Below, piece after piece: positions 18,506 to 27,584 of a stretch of 64,000 bases of DNA. This DNA is from Hyphomicrobium sp. D-2. GTDB taxonomy: Bacteria > Pseudomonadota > Alphaproteobacteria > Rhizobiales > Hyphomicrobiaceae. The translations under genes were made by a program, and so were the position numbers. The notes under the pieces are model-generated. The model did no database searches, was not told the origin of the DNA, and was given only the letters and a program-made list of their open reading frames with translations. The DNA lies in contig NZ_JARXLA010000003.1 of the NCBI RefSeq assembly GCF_029872155.1, positions 248,001 to 312,000 of the forward strand. Reading direction: 5' to 3'. How positions within the stretch are numbered: the first letter of the stretch is position 1; every line of letters begins with the position of its first letter.

Positions 18506-19406
18506 GCGTCGCGGTACAGCCGTCAGCGCCTACGCAGAAGGCGCACCGAACGCAGCCTGGGCGCGTGTCATCGGTCAGCATGGTGATCGGGATGGCGGTA
18601 AGGGCGGCATCTACGGCGCCGGCCCGAAATACGACTATGACTTCTGGGCCTTCCAGGGCGGCATGGACCTCTACCGCGACGGCGATGTCGGAACATCACG
18701 CAATCACGCCGGTGCGTTCTTCGCTATCGGCCATGGCTCCGGCGATGTTCAGCACATCGGCGATGGCAAAGCGGGTGAGAACAGCTTCATGGCCTACAGC
18801 TGGGGCGCCTACTGGACCCACTACACGCCAGAAAATGCTTACGTCGACGCGCTGCTGTTAGGATCGTGGTACGATATTGATGCCAAGTCCAACCGCATCC
18901 CGAAGATGAAAACAGATGGCGGCGCGTTCGGAGCGTCTCTGGAAGGTGGCTATCCGGTTTACTCCGGTCCCGGCGGCTTCAGCATCGAACCGCAGGCGCA
19001 GCTCGCCTATCAGACAGTCAACCTCAACAACGGATCGGATGTCGCCGCGCAGGTGCACTTCGACAATGTCAACTCGCTGGTGGGCCGTGTGGGTGTGCGC
19101 TTCGCGCAGGACTTCGGCACACCGACCTGGCTGACGGGTGAACCATCTACCTTCACCGCCTGGGTGCGGCCGAACTTCTGGTACGAGTTCCTCGGCGATC
19201 CGAAGACGAAGTTTTCATCCGCCACCGGTTTCATCCCGTTCGCGGCCGACATGGGCGGCACGACGTTCGAGATCAACACCGGCTTCAGCACCGACATTGG
19301 CGATGGCACCGCGATCTATGCCAATGCATCGTACCTCGTCGGCATCGGCGAACACGCCGACGGCAACGCCTACGACGGCAAGCTCGGCGTCAAGGTTGCG
19401 TGGTGA
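18462..19406 (+). CDS. Autotransporter beta-barrel (translocator) domain, separated by frameshift
   Basis: 314 residues from the first ATG, but the conserved sequence begins about 12 codons earlier (IPDWRQETSLYAAVPAM), directly after an in-frame TGA. That shows the ATG is internal to a once longer gene. The C-terminal barrel is typical: MTLLYGRLMLDTLHERRG linker helix, WARVIGQHGD, YDYDFWAFQGGMDLYRDG, YVDALLLGSWYD, AFGASLEGGYPV, RVGVRFAQDF and the terminal GKLGVKVAW ending in an aromatic residue. It inserts in the outer membrane and exports the passenger. Without correction of the frame it has no signal peptide and could not function. The paralogue at 63901 ends almost identically. Confidence 0.85.
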   Translation: MTLLYGRLMLDTLHERRGTAVSAYAEGAPNAAWARVIGQHGDRDGGKGGIYGAGPKYDYDFWAFQGGMDLYRDGDVGTSRNHAGAFFAIGHGSGDVQHIGDGKAGENSFMAYSWGAYWTHYTPENAYVDALLLGSWYDIDAKSNRIPKMKTDGGAFGASLEGGYPVYSGPGGFSIEPQAQLAYQTVNLNNGSDVAAQVHFDNVNSLVGRVGVRFAQDFGTPTWLTGEPSTFTAWVRPNFWYEFLGDPKTKFSSATGFIPFAADMGGTTFEINTGFSTDIGDGTAIYANASYLVGIGEHADGNAYDGKLGVKVAW

Positions 19407-19665
19407 TCGGCCAGCGATTGCGTAAGCAACGAGATCGCCAATAAGCGGCGGCGGGCCTGTGCGTTAATGGCGGGGAGACAGGGATCTACGCCAGCGTGTA
19501 GCGGTTTACGCACCGGGGCGGCGACAGGTGCCGTGGTAATGATGTGGGTGTGGTCCAGCCTAACGGGTAGCTTTGCCCCGTTGGAGAAACTCCGCAGAGC
19601 ACCTTGGCGCCAGAGCGATTTCGCTAATGTATTGTTTTATAGCGCTAATTTTTGCGCTGAAACGT

Positions 19666-19740
19666 TGGCTGGGGCGCCAGGATCTGAACCTGGGAATGGC
19701 GGAATCAAAATCCACTGCCTTACCACTTGGCTACGTCCCA
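19666..19740 (-). tRNA. tRNA-Gln (anticodon TTG)
   Basis: 75 bases including encoded CCA. Cloverleaf on the minus strand: acceptor TGGGACG/CGCCCCA, D-arm GCC/GGC, anticodon stem GTGGA/TCCGC with loop TTTTGAT (anticodon TTG), T-stem CCAGG/CCTGG with loop TTCAGAT, discriminator G. The fifth acceptor pair is an A-C mismatch, where most tRNA-Gln genes have G-C. Confidence 0.92.
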
Positions 19741-20004
19741 TCATCGGCCGGCCGATTTGCCGCTAAAACGGACAAAGCAGACCAGCCGACAGCCCCATAT
19801 AGTCGGTGGTGAATGGGCCGGCAATCCCGTTTCAGCCGGCTTAGACGCCGCATCCCCATCCCCTTTGCGCTGGTGGGAAAAAGAAATGACATTAGGGGCG
19901 CCGGGCGGCTTGCGGCCCCGCAGATCGGGAGCTATAAAGCCGCCCTCGCCGCTGCTTCCACAAGGAGCGCGGCGATTGTCCCTAAGGGGACTTGATAGGT
20001 CGGG

Positions 20005-20082
20005 CGGAGCGTAGCGCAGCCACGGTAGCGCACTTGCTTCGGGAGCAAGGGGTCGGGAGTTCGAATCTCCCCGCTCCGACCA
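20005..20082 (+). tRNA. tRNA-Pro (anticodon CGG)
   Basis: 78 bases with encoded CCA. Acceptor CGGAGCG/CGCTCCG is perfect. The anticodon stem CTTGC/GCAAG holds loop TTCGGGA, giving anticodon CGG. The T-arm is GGGAG-TTCGAAT-CTCCC. Discriminator A. No integrase gene or direct-repeat partner of the 3' end lies nearby. Confidence 0.95.
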
Positions 20083-20310
20083 ATCAAATCAATAAGTTAT
20101 CTGTTCTGGCGTTGGCGATCGCCCCAGAACCGGGCCCGACAATCACAAACAAAAATCAATGTTCGGGTCTTTCTGCGGCAGCGGGCGAGCGGCACTACGC
20201 AAACTTGCTCAGCATTTGCATATTTGACATGCGCGGGGCAACGAACTGGCGTTCTGGAGCCATCCAGCAAGTGTGCGCTGAAGCCTGCGGCCCGGGAGAG
20301 GGGCCACGTA

Positions 20311-20754
20311 TTATTGGGCGTTGTGGGGGTGAATTCCGGCCGTTTCGATGCCGTAGTTGGCTTCGCAGCCCTTCTGTTCCAGGCTTGCGTTCACCGCCGC
20401 CGCTTCGGCCTTGGCTTCATTATACTGGGCAAGAGCCGGCACACCCTGATCCGTTGAGCCCGTCAGGCGTGCCCACGCGCTCACAACGGTTTGGGGCAGT
20501 TCCTGCATCTGCTGCATTGCTTTGGCGGGAAGTTCGTTGAGCTGGGTCTGCAGGCTAACCCTGCGTTCGGTCAGCTCGCGGCAACCCAACCCCTGATCTT
20601 GGGCACTCAAAACATATGAGCCATCTGTCTGATAGCCAGCCCGGGGTGCTCCGCTGAGGTCATGCATGGCAGCGCATCCGGCACCGCCAATGGTCAGCGC
20701 ACCGACCACGCACAGCTTGCCCACAGTTCGGATGAAGAGCCACGGCATTGGCAT
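20311..20754 (-). CDS. Small predicted lipoprotein of unknown function
   Basis: 147 residues from ATG 20754, which has GGGGGA ten bases upstream. A GTG at 20772 in the same frame is the alternative. The N-terminus has a positively charged start, a hydrophobic core and a lipobox ending GGAGC, so the mature protein should be lipid-anchored. The rest is hydrophilic and probably helical, with segments ELTERRVSLQTQLNELPAK and AEAAAVNASLEQKG, and two further cysteines. I do not recognise a family. It is isolated between tRNA-Pro and the APS kinase gene and points the same way as the latter, but 150 bases separate them. Confidence 0.6.
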   Translation of the reverse strand: MPMPWLFIRTVGKLCVVGALTIGGAGCAAMHDLSGAPRAGYQTDGSYVLSAQDQGLGCRELTERRVSLQTQLNELPAKAMQQMQELPQTVVSAWARLTGSTDQGVPALAQYNEAKAEAAAVNASLEQKGCEANYGIETAGIHPHNAQ

Positions 20755-20907
20755 CAAATTCAGATCCCCCACACAGGAGGAAATTTATGCACGCTGCGCC
20801 GCAAAAACTATTGGTAGTCCGAATAATCCTATGAACGTTGCCAGCCAGCAACGCCGAGCCATCCGACAGATGTTGTAGTTCTGCGGAGGTTCAAGCTGAG
20901 ATTGCGG

Positions 20908-22332
20908 TCAATCGCGCGCTGCAATCATTCCGCGGGCAGCAAGCAGGGAAATGACTTTTTGGGCGAGTTCATCTGCCGGCGCAGTGGCGGTTTCGAGAAT
21001 GAGGTCCGGATTTTCCGGCGCTTCATAGGGTGAATCGATACCGGTGAAGTTTGGCAACTTGCCGGCGCGGCACTTGGCATAGAGCCCTTTGGGGTCGCGC
21101 TGCTCACACACAGCCAGCGGGGCGGTCACGTGGATTTCGATGAATTCGCCGTCATCAAGCAGACCGCGCACCGCTGCGCGTTCAGCCCGAAATGGTGAGA
21201 TGAACGAGCACAGCACAATCAAGCCGGCGTCGACAAACAGGCGCGCCACTTCTCCGACGCGACGGATGTTTTCAACCCGATCGGCGGCGGTGAAGCCGAG
21301 ATCCTTGTTGAGGCCGTGGCGGACATTGTCTCCGTCGAGCAGATAGGTGTGGCGGCCGTTCGCGGCCAGGGCGCTTTCCACCAGATTGGCGATGGTGGAT
21401 TTGCCTGCGCCGGAGATGCCTGTGAACCAGACGATGCAGGGCCGCTGCGCCTTCATGGACGACCGTAGCGGCTTGGCGACGCTCAGTTCCTGCCAATGGA
21501 CATTCTGCCCACGGCGAAGCGCGAAATCGACCGTGCCAGCGGCCACCGGCTCGTCTGTCTGTTCGCCCCAGATTTCAAAGCGCGCCGCGCCGAGCGAGTC
21601 GGGCGCCAGACGAATTGCGGGATGGGTTGCAACGGTGCAAACGCCGATCTCGCCATGGCTGAGGGTGCGTGCGGGCAGCCGCTGAAGTGTTTCGGTGTCG
21701 AGCCGGTGCTTGATCGCCGTGATCGTCGCCGGTTGCTCAAGCGATCCAATCCGCAAGCGGTATTCGCGACCGGGCAGCAATTCCTCACGCGAGGTCAGGC
21801 AGGCAACATGAGCAGCGAAGTGCTCGCTCGGCGGCGAGGGATCGAGCTGCGATGTATGCAGCGGCGATGGCCGGGGGAGCGTGACGAGATAGTTTGCCAG
21901 CGCCTGATCGCGACGTAAAATATGCGCCCCGGAAACGGCAGCCGCCTTATCTGAAGCGTTATCGATCGGAATGATGGCCGCTGAAACGAAATTCAGCCGC
22001 CGCATCATCGTGTCGAACCCACGCGTCAGGGTATCAAACGCGTTCGGCTGCAGATCATCGGATGAACTGCGTAAAACCGCGAGCACAAGATGCGACACGC
22101 CGGCTGCGTGCGCGAGCATTGCGATTTTGCGCACTTCCGCTGTCAGGCCAACGCGGGTGGTGGTGACAATGATCAGGGCATCTGAGGCGAACGGGGCCAC
22201 CAGATGCGCGCCTGCGCTTTCGATCTGGATGGTCAGCCGCAGCGTCGCTTCGCCATCGACATTGGCGGCATCAAGAACGCCAACCGCTAACGACCGACGT
22301 TCGATTGTCAGCGCAGATCTATCGCTGTGCAT
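20908..22332 (-). CDS. cysC: APS kinase (CysC) fused to a vestigial, GTPase-less CysN
   Basis: 474 residues. The C-terminal 180 are a complete adenylylsulfate kinase: P-loop GISGAGKST (about 306), [34 protein letters not shown] and [15 protein letters not shown]. It converts APS to PAPS in the cytosol. The upstream half is CysN-like. Residues about 182-295 match the third CysN domain ([34 protein letters not shown]) and the CysN-CysC joint. Residues 1-145 align loosely with the CysN G domain ([32 protein letters not shown]), but the P-loop, DTPGH and NKMD motifs are gone. The second domain is also missing, so the protein is some 150-170 residues shorter than CysNC. No cysD is nearby. Retained PAPS synthesis is likely; sulfurylase activity is not. 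Confidence 0.9.
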   Translation of the reverse strand: MHSDRSALTIERRSLAVGVLDAANVDGEATLRLTIQIESAGAHLVAPFASDALIIVTTTRVGLTAEVRKIAMLAHAAGVSHLVLAVLRSSSDDLQPNAFDTLTRGFDTMMRRLNFVSAAIIPIDNASDKAAAVSGAHILRRDQALANYLVTLPRPSPLHTSQLDPSPPSEHFAAHVACLTSREELLPGREYRLRIGSLEQPATITAIKHRLDTETLQRLPARTLSHGEIGVCTVATHPAIRLAPDSLGAARFEIWGEQTDEPVAAGTVDFALRRGQNVHWQELSVAKPLRSSMKAQRPCIVWFTGISGAGKSTIANLVESALAANGRHTYLLDGDNVRHGLNKDLGFTAADRVENIRRVGEVARLFVDAGLIVLCSFISPFRAERAAVRGLLDDGEFIEIHVTAPLAVCEQRDPKGLYAKCRAGKLPNFTGIDSPYEAPENPDLILETATAPADELAQKVISLLAARGMIAARD

Positions 22333-22510
22333 CCGGTCACGATCCGTTGCGAGTGACGCTAATGGCGTCCAACAGTATCAGGAATCGTAAAAAGTATTCA
22401 TGCCAGATGGGATAGTGCTTCAATTTGCAGCCGAATGCACGCAGCTCGCTGCCTGCGGCATTGGTTTTCCATAGCCGCCGAACTTTTCTGCATCAGCGCT
22501 CAGGCTGAGG

Positions 22511-23143
22511 TTATTTCGCGGCCTGCTGAGGGAACACGTAGATATCGAGGATGGCCTGCGCCAGTGCGTGATGCGCTAATTCGACAAAGCCATACTGTGT
22601 CGAATTCACATAGAAATTTACGTCACCCCGGTTGCGCAGCAGGTTGTCGGGCTGGAAGCCGCTCAGCGTGGCAATGGTCATGCCCTTGGCGCGCGCTGTT
22701 TGCACGGATTTCAAAATGTTGACCGACTGACCCGAGCTGGAGATCGCGATCAGCATATCGCCGGGCTGGCCCTGGATCTTGAGCTGCTCGGAATAGACGT
22801 TGGCGTAGCCGAAATCGTTGCTCATCGCGGTGATGGCGGCGGGATCGTTGAGCGAAAGGGCGCGGATGCCGCCGTTCTTCACAAACTCGATCGCCAGATG
22901 ACTGGCCACCGCGGCGCTGCCGCCGTTGCCGATCAGGATCAGCTTGTTGCCGGCGTCCTGCGTTTTGCGCGCGGTCTCGGCAACCCATTCGAAACCGCGC
23001 TGCAGCTCGATAGGCTTGCCTTCGGCGTCACTGACGCGCATCGATGACAGGACTTGGCTGAGTTCTTCGAAATAGGCGGAAACTGGATTGGATGGGGTTG
23101 CCTCGGCGACGCCTTTCAACACTCTCATTGCCTCCAGGTTCAT
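22511..23143 (-). CDS. SIS-domain sugar-phosphate isomerase, GmhA-like
   Basis: 210 residues with one SIS domain: the phosphosugar-binding LILIGNGGSAAVASHLAIEF, the ALSLNDPAAITAMSNDFGY segment, GDMLIAISSSGQSVNILKSV, and a C-terminal ELAHHALAQAILD helix with the histidines expected in sedoheptulose-7-phosphate isomerase relatives. GmhA makes the precursor of LPS or S-layer heptose, and DiaA-like members regulate replication instead. The sequence fits the isomerase side better, but a specific substrate is not certain. It lies upstream of the APS kinase fusion on the same strand with a 178-base gap. Together they hint at a surface-sugar modification locus. Confidence 0.82.
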   Translation of the reverse strand: MNLEAMRVLKGVAEATPSNPVSAYFEELSQVLSSMRVSDAEGKPIELQRGFEWVAETARKTQDAGNKLILIGNGGSAAVASHLAIEFVKNGGIRALSLNDPAAITAMSNDFGYANVYSEQLKIQGQPGDMLIAISSSGQSVNILKSVQTARAKGMTIATLSGFQPDNLLRNRGDVNFYVNSTQYGFVELAHHALAQAILDIYVFPQQAAK

Positions 23144-23475
23144 GCGATCGGCGGTCAGATCGGGTCAGCCGCCTACAGATCATATTTGCTGCACGGGCCG
23201 CTGGCGAGCAGCGGTTGCTGCCGCAGGGGTGGCAGGATTCGAAAGCCCGTGCATCTTGCGCCGGACAATCCTAGCAAATTGCGGCCAACATGTGCGTCGT
23301 GCCTTAGTGCAAGCGTTAGATGCCCGCAAATACTTGCAAAAGTGCGCCAGAGGCACACCCGCTCGGGGTGCTTCTAGCAGAAATCGGGCGGTGGCGCGAC
23401 AGGCGGCATTGCGCCGCAATAACCGGTGGGCTTTCGTTTGCGGAAGTTGGCCAGCGGGTTGGCTGGCCGGTCACA
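23144..23475. other. Intergenic region without recognisable elements
   Basis: 332 bases between the SIS gene start and the stop of the next minus-strand gene. It should contain the SIS gene promoter. The reading frames here are short and overlap one another on both strands. I see no hairpin of note, repeat or RNA gene. Confidence 0.4.
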
Positions 23476-23940
23476 TCAGCGATGGTAGGGCAGGAAGCGG
23501 CGCTCGCGAATTTCGGTGCCATCATCCTCGATCGGCGGCGCGGCATGCAGGGTATCGCGACCATCAAACCAGACTTCACCATTGGCCAGTGCGACCAGCG
23601 TCTCGGTTGAGCGCTGCAATCCGGTCAGGCGACTGATGCGCTGGCGTTGCACCACCTGTCCTTCGGCCACCGCTTCGGCAAGCGGCAGGAACCAGTCGAA
23701 GGAATCGATCGGCCTGCCTTCATAAGTCTCGCCCGCGATGAAAATATCGTAGTGCTGGTCCGAGTGCAGGATCAGTTCCAGCGGGCAGGCGCTTGGCGTG
23801 ATCGGGGTGATGGCCAGGCGCCAGTAATCGCCCGAAGACGTTTCTTCCACGCGTGCGGTGCTTGCGACGGTGGGCGCCCAGTAGCGCAGCGCCGTGATCG
23901 TTGCCTGAAGCCGTGTGCGAAAGACGTCGTCGGGGAGCAT
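23476..23940 (-). CDS. Conserved-looking protein of unknown function
   Basis: 154 residues, soluble and acidic, with no signal peptide or membrane span. It begins MLPDDVFRTRLQATITALRY and contains beta-rich stretches (LELILHSDQHYDIFIAGETY, LVALANGEVWFDG) plus several tryptophans. Codon use and length support a real gene, and the antisense frames are poorer. I cannot name a family. It sits between a GST gene and the SIS gene, all on the minus strand, with no shared theme evident. Confidence 0.65.
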   Translation of the reverse strand: MLPDDVFRTRLQATITALRYWAPTVASTARVEETSSGDYWRLAITPITPSACPLELILHSDQHYDIFIAGETYEGRPIDSFDWFLPLAEAVAEGQVVQRQRISRLTGLQRSTETLVALANGEVWFDGRDTLHAAPPIEDDGTEIRERRFLPYHR

Positions 23941-24013
23941 CTTCTGATCGCTGGCTGATGGACGATGCGACTACGATGCTGCTTCGTGGCGATTATTCAA
24001 AGCGGAAAGTCGG

Positions 24014-24655
24014 TCAGCCGGTTATCTGCCGTGCATAGTCGGCTTCGATTGCGATTTGCCGTTGCAGAGCCGGGCGTTCTTCAAGCCGTTTGGCGTAAGC
24101 GACAAACTCGGGCAGCTCTGGAATGATCTTGAAACCCATGCCGAAGCGCAGGGTAGAGCCGACAACAACATCTGCCGTCGTAAAACGTTCACCCAGCAGG
24201 TACGGAGATGCGTTGCCAACCGCGCCGCGCAGCGTTTCGATGACGAGATCGTAGCTGCCCCAGCCGGTCATGCCGCGTGGGGTTGGCGGGCGGTCGCCGG
24301 CTTTGTCGATCATTGCCGGTTCTATGCAGCTCGGCCCGTAAAACAGCCATTTGAGGTATGGGCCGCGTAGCGGATCGCCAATTGCGGGGGCCAGTCCTGC
24401 GTGTGGGAATGCGTCGGCCAGATAGCAGCAGATCGCTGCGGTTTCGGTGACGACGGCGCCGTTGTGGGCAATGGCCGGAACCTTGCCCATGGGATTGACC
24501 GCCAGATATTCCGGCGAATGCTGTGCGCCCGCTTTCAGATTTATCAGCTCGATATCGTACGGCGCGCCAAGCTCTTCCAGCATCCACAGCACGGTGCTCG
24601 ATCGGCTGCCGGGCGAATAGTAGAATTTCACGCTCTGACGGTGTGTTTCTGTCAT
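24014..24655 (-). CDS. Glutathione S-transferase family protein
   Basis: 213 residues. The N-terminal thioredoxin-like domain starts VKFYYSPGSRSSTVLWMLEE and includes the cis-proline segment NPMGKVPAI and the glutathione gamma-glutamyl site VVTETAAICCYLAD. The C-terminal helical domain has PYLLGERFTTADVVVGSTLR, with the N-capping Thr-x-x-Asp motif of GSTs. The cytosolic enzyme conjugates or reduces using glutathione, but the substrate is unknown. It follows yejF on the same strand after 58 bases and could be read from the same transcript, although a functional link is not evident. Confidence 0.92.
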   Translation of the reverse strand: MTETHRQSVKFYYSPGSRSSTVLWMLEELGAPYDIELINLKAGAQHSPEYLAVNPMGKVPAIAHNGAVVTETAAICCYLADAFPHAGLAPAIGDPLRGPYLKWLFYGPSCIEPAMIDKAGDRPPTPRGMTGWGSYDLVIETLRGAVGNASPYLLGERFTTADVVVGSTLRFGMGFKIIPELPEFVAYAKRLEERPALQRQIAIEADYARQITG

Positions 24656-24713
24656 CGCCGCGATCCCTCACATGTAATGGCGGAGCGCCGCCCCGGATGC
24701 CGATGCACGAGCA

Positions 24714-26348
24714 TCAACCGGCGAGCGCGCCCTCGTGTTCCACCTTCAGGTCGAACGCGGCGGCAAGCAGCGCCTTGGTGTAGTCCTCGCGCGGGTGCGC
24801 AAATACATTGGCAGCCGGGCCTTCCTCTACAACCTTGCCGTTGCGCATTACGATCACGTAGTTGCACAACGCGCGCACAACCTTCAGGTCGTGGCTGATG
24901 AACAGATAGGAAAGGTCGCGCTGTTTTTGCAGGTCGCGCAGCAGATCGACGATCTGCGCTTGCACCGACATGTCGAGCGCGCTCGTCGGTTCATCCAGCA
25001 TGACAAACTTCGGCTGCAGCACCATCGCGCGGGCGATGGCGATGCGCTGACGTTGTCCGCCGGAGAACTCATGCGGGTAGCGGTCCTGCGCTTCCGGATC
25101 GAGGCCCACTTCCTGCAGCGCCTTGGAAACGCGTGCGCGCCGTTCGTCGTAGGTCAGCTCGGGGTTCTGGATCAGCAGGCCTTCCTCGATGATCTGCCCG
25201 ACTGAAAGACGCGGCGACAGCGATCCGTAGGGATCCTGGAAAACAATCTGCATTTCCTTGCGCAGGGGACGCATCTCGGCGGTGGTCAGGCCGTCGATGC
25301 GGTTGCCCATATAGACGATCGGTCCTTCCGACGAGATCAGCCGCAGAATGGCAAGGCCGAGCGTCGTCTTGCCGGAACCGGACTCACCCACGACGCCCAG
25401 CGTCTGGCCCTTGCGCAGTTTCAGCGACAGCCCGTCGACGGCTTTCACGTAATCCACCGTACGCCGCAGCAGCCCCGCCTTGATCGGGAACCAGACTTTC
25501 AGATCGTCGGTCTCGACCACCACCGGCGCGGTTTCATCCGCGGGCGGCGGCAGTCCCTTCGGCTCGGCGGCCAGTAGCTGCTTGGTATAGGCGTGGTGCG
25601 GATCGGTGAAGATGCGCTCGGTCGGGCCTTCCTCGACGATGTTGCCGCGACGCATGATGTAAACGCGCTCGGCCATTTTGCGCACGATGCCCAGATCGTG
25701 CGTGATGAGCAGCATGGCCATGCCCATCTCGCGCTGCAGATCGCGCAACAGCTCCAGAATTTGCGCCTGAATGGTCACGTCGAGCGCGGTTGTCGGCTCG
25801 TCGGCGATCAGCAGGTCGGGTTCGTTGGCAAGCGCCATGGCGATCATCACGCGCTGACGCTGCCCGCCGGAAAGCTGATGCGGATAGGCATCAAGACGCT
25901 TCTCGGGATCGCGGATGCCGACCTTCTGCAGCAGCTCAATCACGCGTGCGCGCACGGCGACGTCGTTCATGCGCCGATGCACGCGCAGCACTTCGCCCAC
26001 CTGCCGCTGGATGGTGTGCAGCGGGTTGAGCGACGTCATCGGCTCCTGAAAGATCATCGAGATGCGATCGCCGCGCACGCTTTGCAGCTGCGACGGCTTT
26101 AGCTTCAGGAGATCACGGCCCTCGAACCAGATCTCGCCCGAAGGATGCGACGCAGCCGGATACGGCAGCAGGCGCAGGATCGAGAGCGCCGACACGGTCT
26201 TGCCCGAGCCGGACTCACCGACCAGCGCGACCGTCTCGCCTTTGCCGATACGGAAGCTCACCTTATCGGCGGCGATCACCTTGCCGCCGTTGAAGGCGAC
26301 CGAAAGATCCCTGACATCGAGCAACGCACGGGAAGGTTTGTCCGACAT
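24714..26348 (-). CDS. yejF: Oligopeptide/microcin C ABC transporter ATPase, two fused domains
   Basis: 544 residues from ATG 26348; the frame is open further upstream, but that part overlaps the permease gene. It has two complete ATPase units. The first (about 8-255) has Walker A GESGSGKT, signature LSGGQRQRV and Walker B LLIADEPTTALD. The second (about 285-535) has GESGSGKTTLG, FSGGQRQRIAIARA and FVMLDEPTSALD. DppD- and DppF-like halves joined in one chain are the YejF arrangement. It powers import through YejB/YejE. It is last of five genes in the order yejA, yejA, yejB, yejE, yejF on the minus strand, eight bases after yejE. Confidence 0.95.
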   Translation of the reverse strand: MSDKPSRALLDVRDLSVAFNGGKVIAADKVSFRIGKGETVALVGESGSGKTVSALSILRLLPYPAASHPSGEIWFEGRDLLKLKPSQLQSVRGDRISMIFQEPMTSLNPLHTIQRQVGEVLRVHRRMNDVAVRARVIELLQKVGIRDPEKRLDAYPHQLSGGQRQRVMIAMALANEPDLLIADEPTTALDVTIQAQILELLRDLQREMGMAMLLITHDLGIVRKMAERVYIMRRGNIVEEGPTERIFTDPHHAYTKQLLAAEPKGLPPPADETAPVVVETDDLKVWFPIKAGLLRRTVDYVKAVDGLSLKLRKGQTLGVVGESGSGKTTLGLAILRLISSEGPIVYMGNRIDGLTTAEMRPLRKEMQIVFQDPYGSLSPRLSVGQIIEEGLLIQNPELTYDERRARVSKALQEVGLDPEAQDRYPHEFSGGQRQRIAIARAMVLQPKFVMLDEPTSALDMSVQAQIVDLLRDLQKQRDLSYLFISHDLKVVRALCNYVIVMRNGKVVEEGPAANVFAHPREDYTKALLAAAFDLKVEHEGALAG

Positions 26349-26356
26349 TGCCAGCC

Positions 26357-27580
26357 TCACCGGAAAGTCTTGCGGGGGTCGAGTGCGTCGCGCACCGCCT
26401 CGCCGATGAAGATCAGCAGCGACAGCATGATCGCTACGGTGAAGAAGCCGGTGAGACCCAGCCAAGGCGCTTCAAGATGGCGCTTGCCCTGCAACAGCAA
26501 CTCGCCCAGCGACGGTGAACCCGGCGGCAGGCCGAGGCCGAGGAAGTCGAGAGCGGTCAGTGCCGCGATGCTGCCCGAGAGCTGGAACGGCAGGAAGGTG
26601 AGCGTTGCTACCATCGCGTTTGGCAGCAGGTGCTTCACCATGATCTTGCGATGGGAAAGCCCGAGCGCGCGCGCCGCGTTCACATATTCGAAGTTGCGCG
26701 CCCGCAGGAATTCGGCGCGCACAACGCCCACGAGATTCACCCACTCGAACAGCAGCAGCACGCCCAGCAGCGTCCAGAAGCCGGGGATCAGCACCGACGA
26801 GATGATGATCAGCACGAACAGCGACGGGATCGACGACCATATCTCCAGGAAGCGCTGGAAGATGAGATCGGTCTTGCCGCCGAAGTAACCCTGTATCGCG
26901 CCGGCCGTCACGCCGACCGTGGCCGACAGCAGCGCCAGGATAAGGCCGAACAGCACCGATATTCGGAAGCCGTAGATCACGCGCGCGACGACATCGCGGC
27001 CCTGATTGTCGAGGCCGAGCCAGTTGGTGTTGCCGAGCGCGTTGAAGCGCGCGAGCTGTTCTGCGGGCGCGTCACACAGCGGTGCGCTTGACGCCCACGG
27101 TGGTGGCGCGGGATAGCCGAGACACAATCCGTCCGGGGCTTTGCGTCCGGGGTAGTCCTTGTTGATCGTGTCGTAGGAATAGCGGATCGGCGGCCACAGC
27201 ACCCAGCCGTTGCTCTTGATCTCGTCGAGGATCACCGGATCTTTGTAGTCGGTGATGGCGAGGAAGCCGCCGAATTTGGATTCAGGATAGTTGAACAGCA
27301 CCGGCGACAGGATTTCGCCCTTGTAGCTGATCAGCAGCGGACGATCGTTGGCGATGAACTCCGCGAACAGCGACACCAGGAACAGCGCCAGAAAAATTCG
27401 CAGGCTCCAGAAACCGCGCCGGTTGGCCTTGAAGTTGGCCCAGCGGCGCTGGTTGATCGGGCTCAGCTTGTCGCCGGAAGGCAGGCGGCGCGAAATCCAT
27501 TCCGGTAGGCGCTTGTGCTCTTCGCGGGGCGGCGGCTGCGACTGCGGCAGTGGCGTTTCGAGGGCGCGCAGGTCGGTCAT
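26357..27580 (-). CDS. yejE: ABC transporter permease YejE
   Basis: 407 residues from ATG 27580, which has a strong AGGAGG eight bases upstream and lies four bases after the yejB stop. A cytoplasmic N-terminus carries the dipeptide-permease entry motif (INQRRWANFKANRRGFWSLR). One span follows, then a periplasmic insert of about 130 residues (with PPIRYSYDTINKDYPG) that is characteristic of YejE. The five-span permease core comes next, with the coupling loop EFLRARNFEYVNAARALGLS. It pairs with YejB to form the channel for peptides such as microcin C-type compounds in the family. Confidence 0.95.
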   Translation of the reverse strand: MTDLRALETPLPQSQPPPREEHKRLPEWISRRLPSGDKLSPINQRRWANFKANRRGFWSLRIFLALFLVSLFAEFIANDRPLLISYKGEILSPVLFNYPESKFGGFLAITDYKDPVILDEIKSNGWVLWPPIRYSYDTINKDYPGRKAPDGLCLGYPAPPPWASSAPLCDAPAEQLARFNALGNTNWLGLDNQGRDVVARVIYGFRISVLFGLILALLSATVGVTAGAIQGYFGGKTDLIFQRFLEIWSSIPSLFVLIIISSVLIPGFWTLLGVLLLFEWVNLVGVVRAEFLRARNFEYVNAARALGLSHRKIMVKHLLPNAMVATLTFLPFQLSGSIAALTALDFLGLGLPPGSPSLGELLLQGKRHLEAPWLGLTGFFTVAIMLSLLIFIGEAVRDALDPRKTFR

Positions 27581-27584
27581 CGGC

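Noticed and set aside
19666-20082. tRNA genes as possible integration sites
   Set aside because: No integrase, no direct repeat of a tRNA 3' end and no compositional break were seen nearby.
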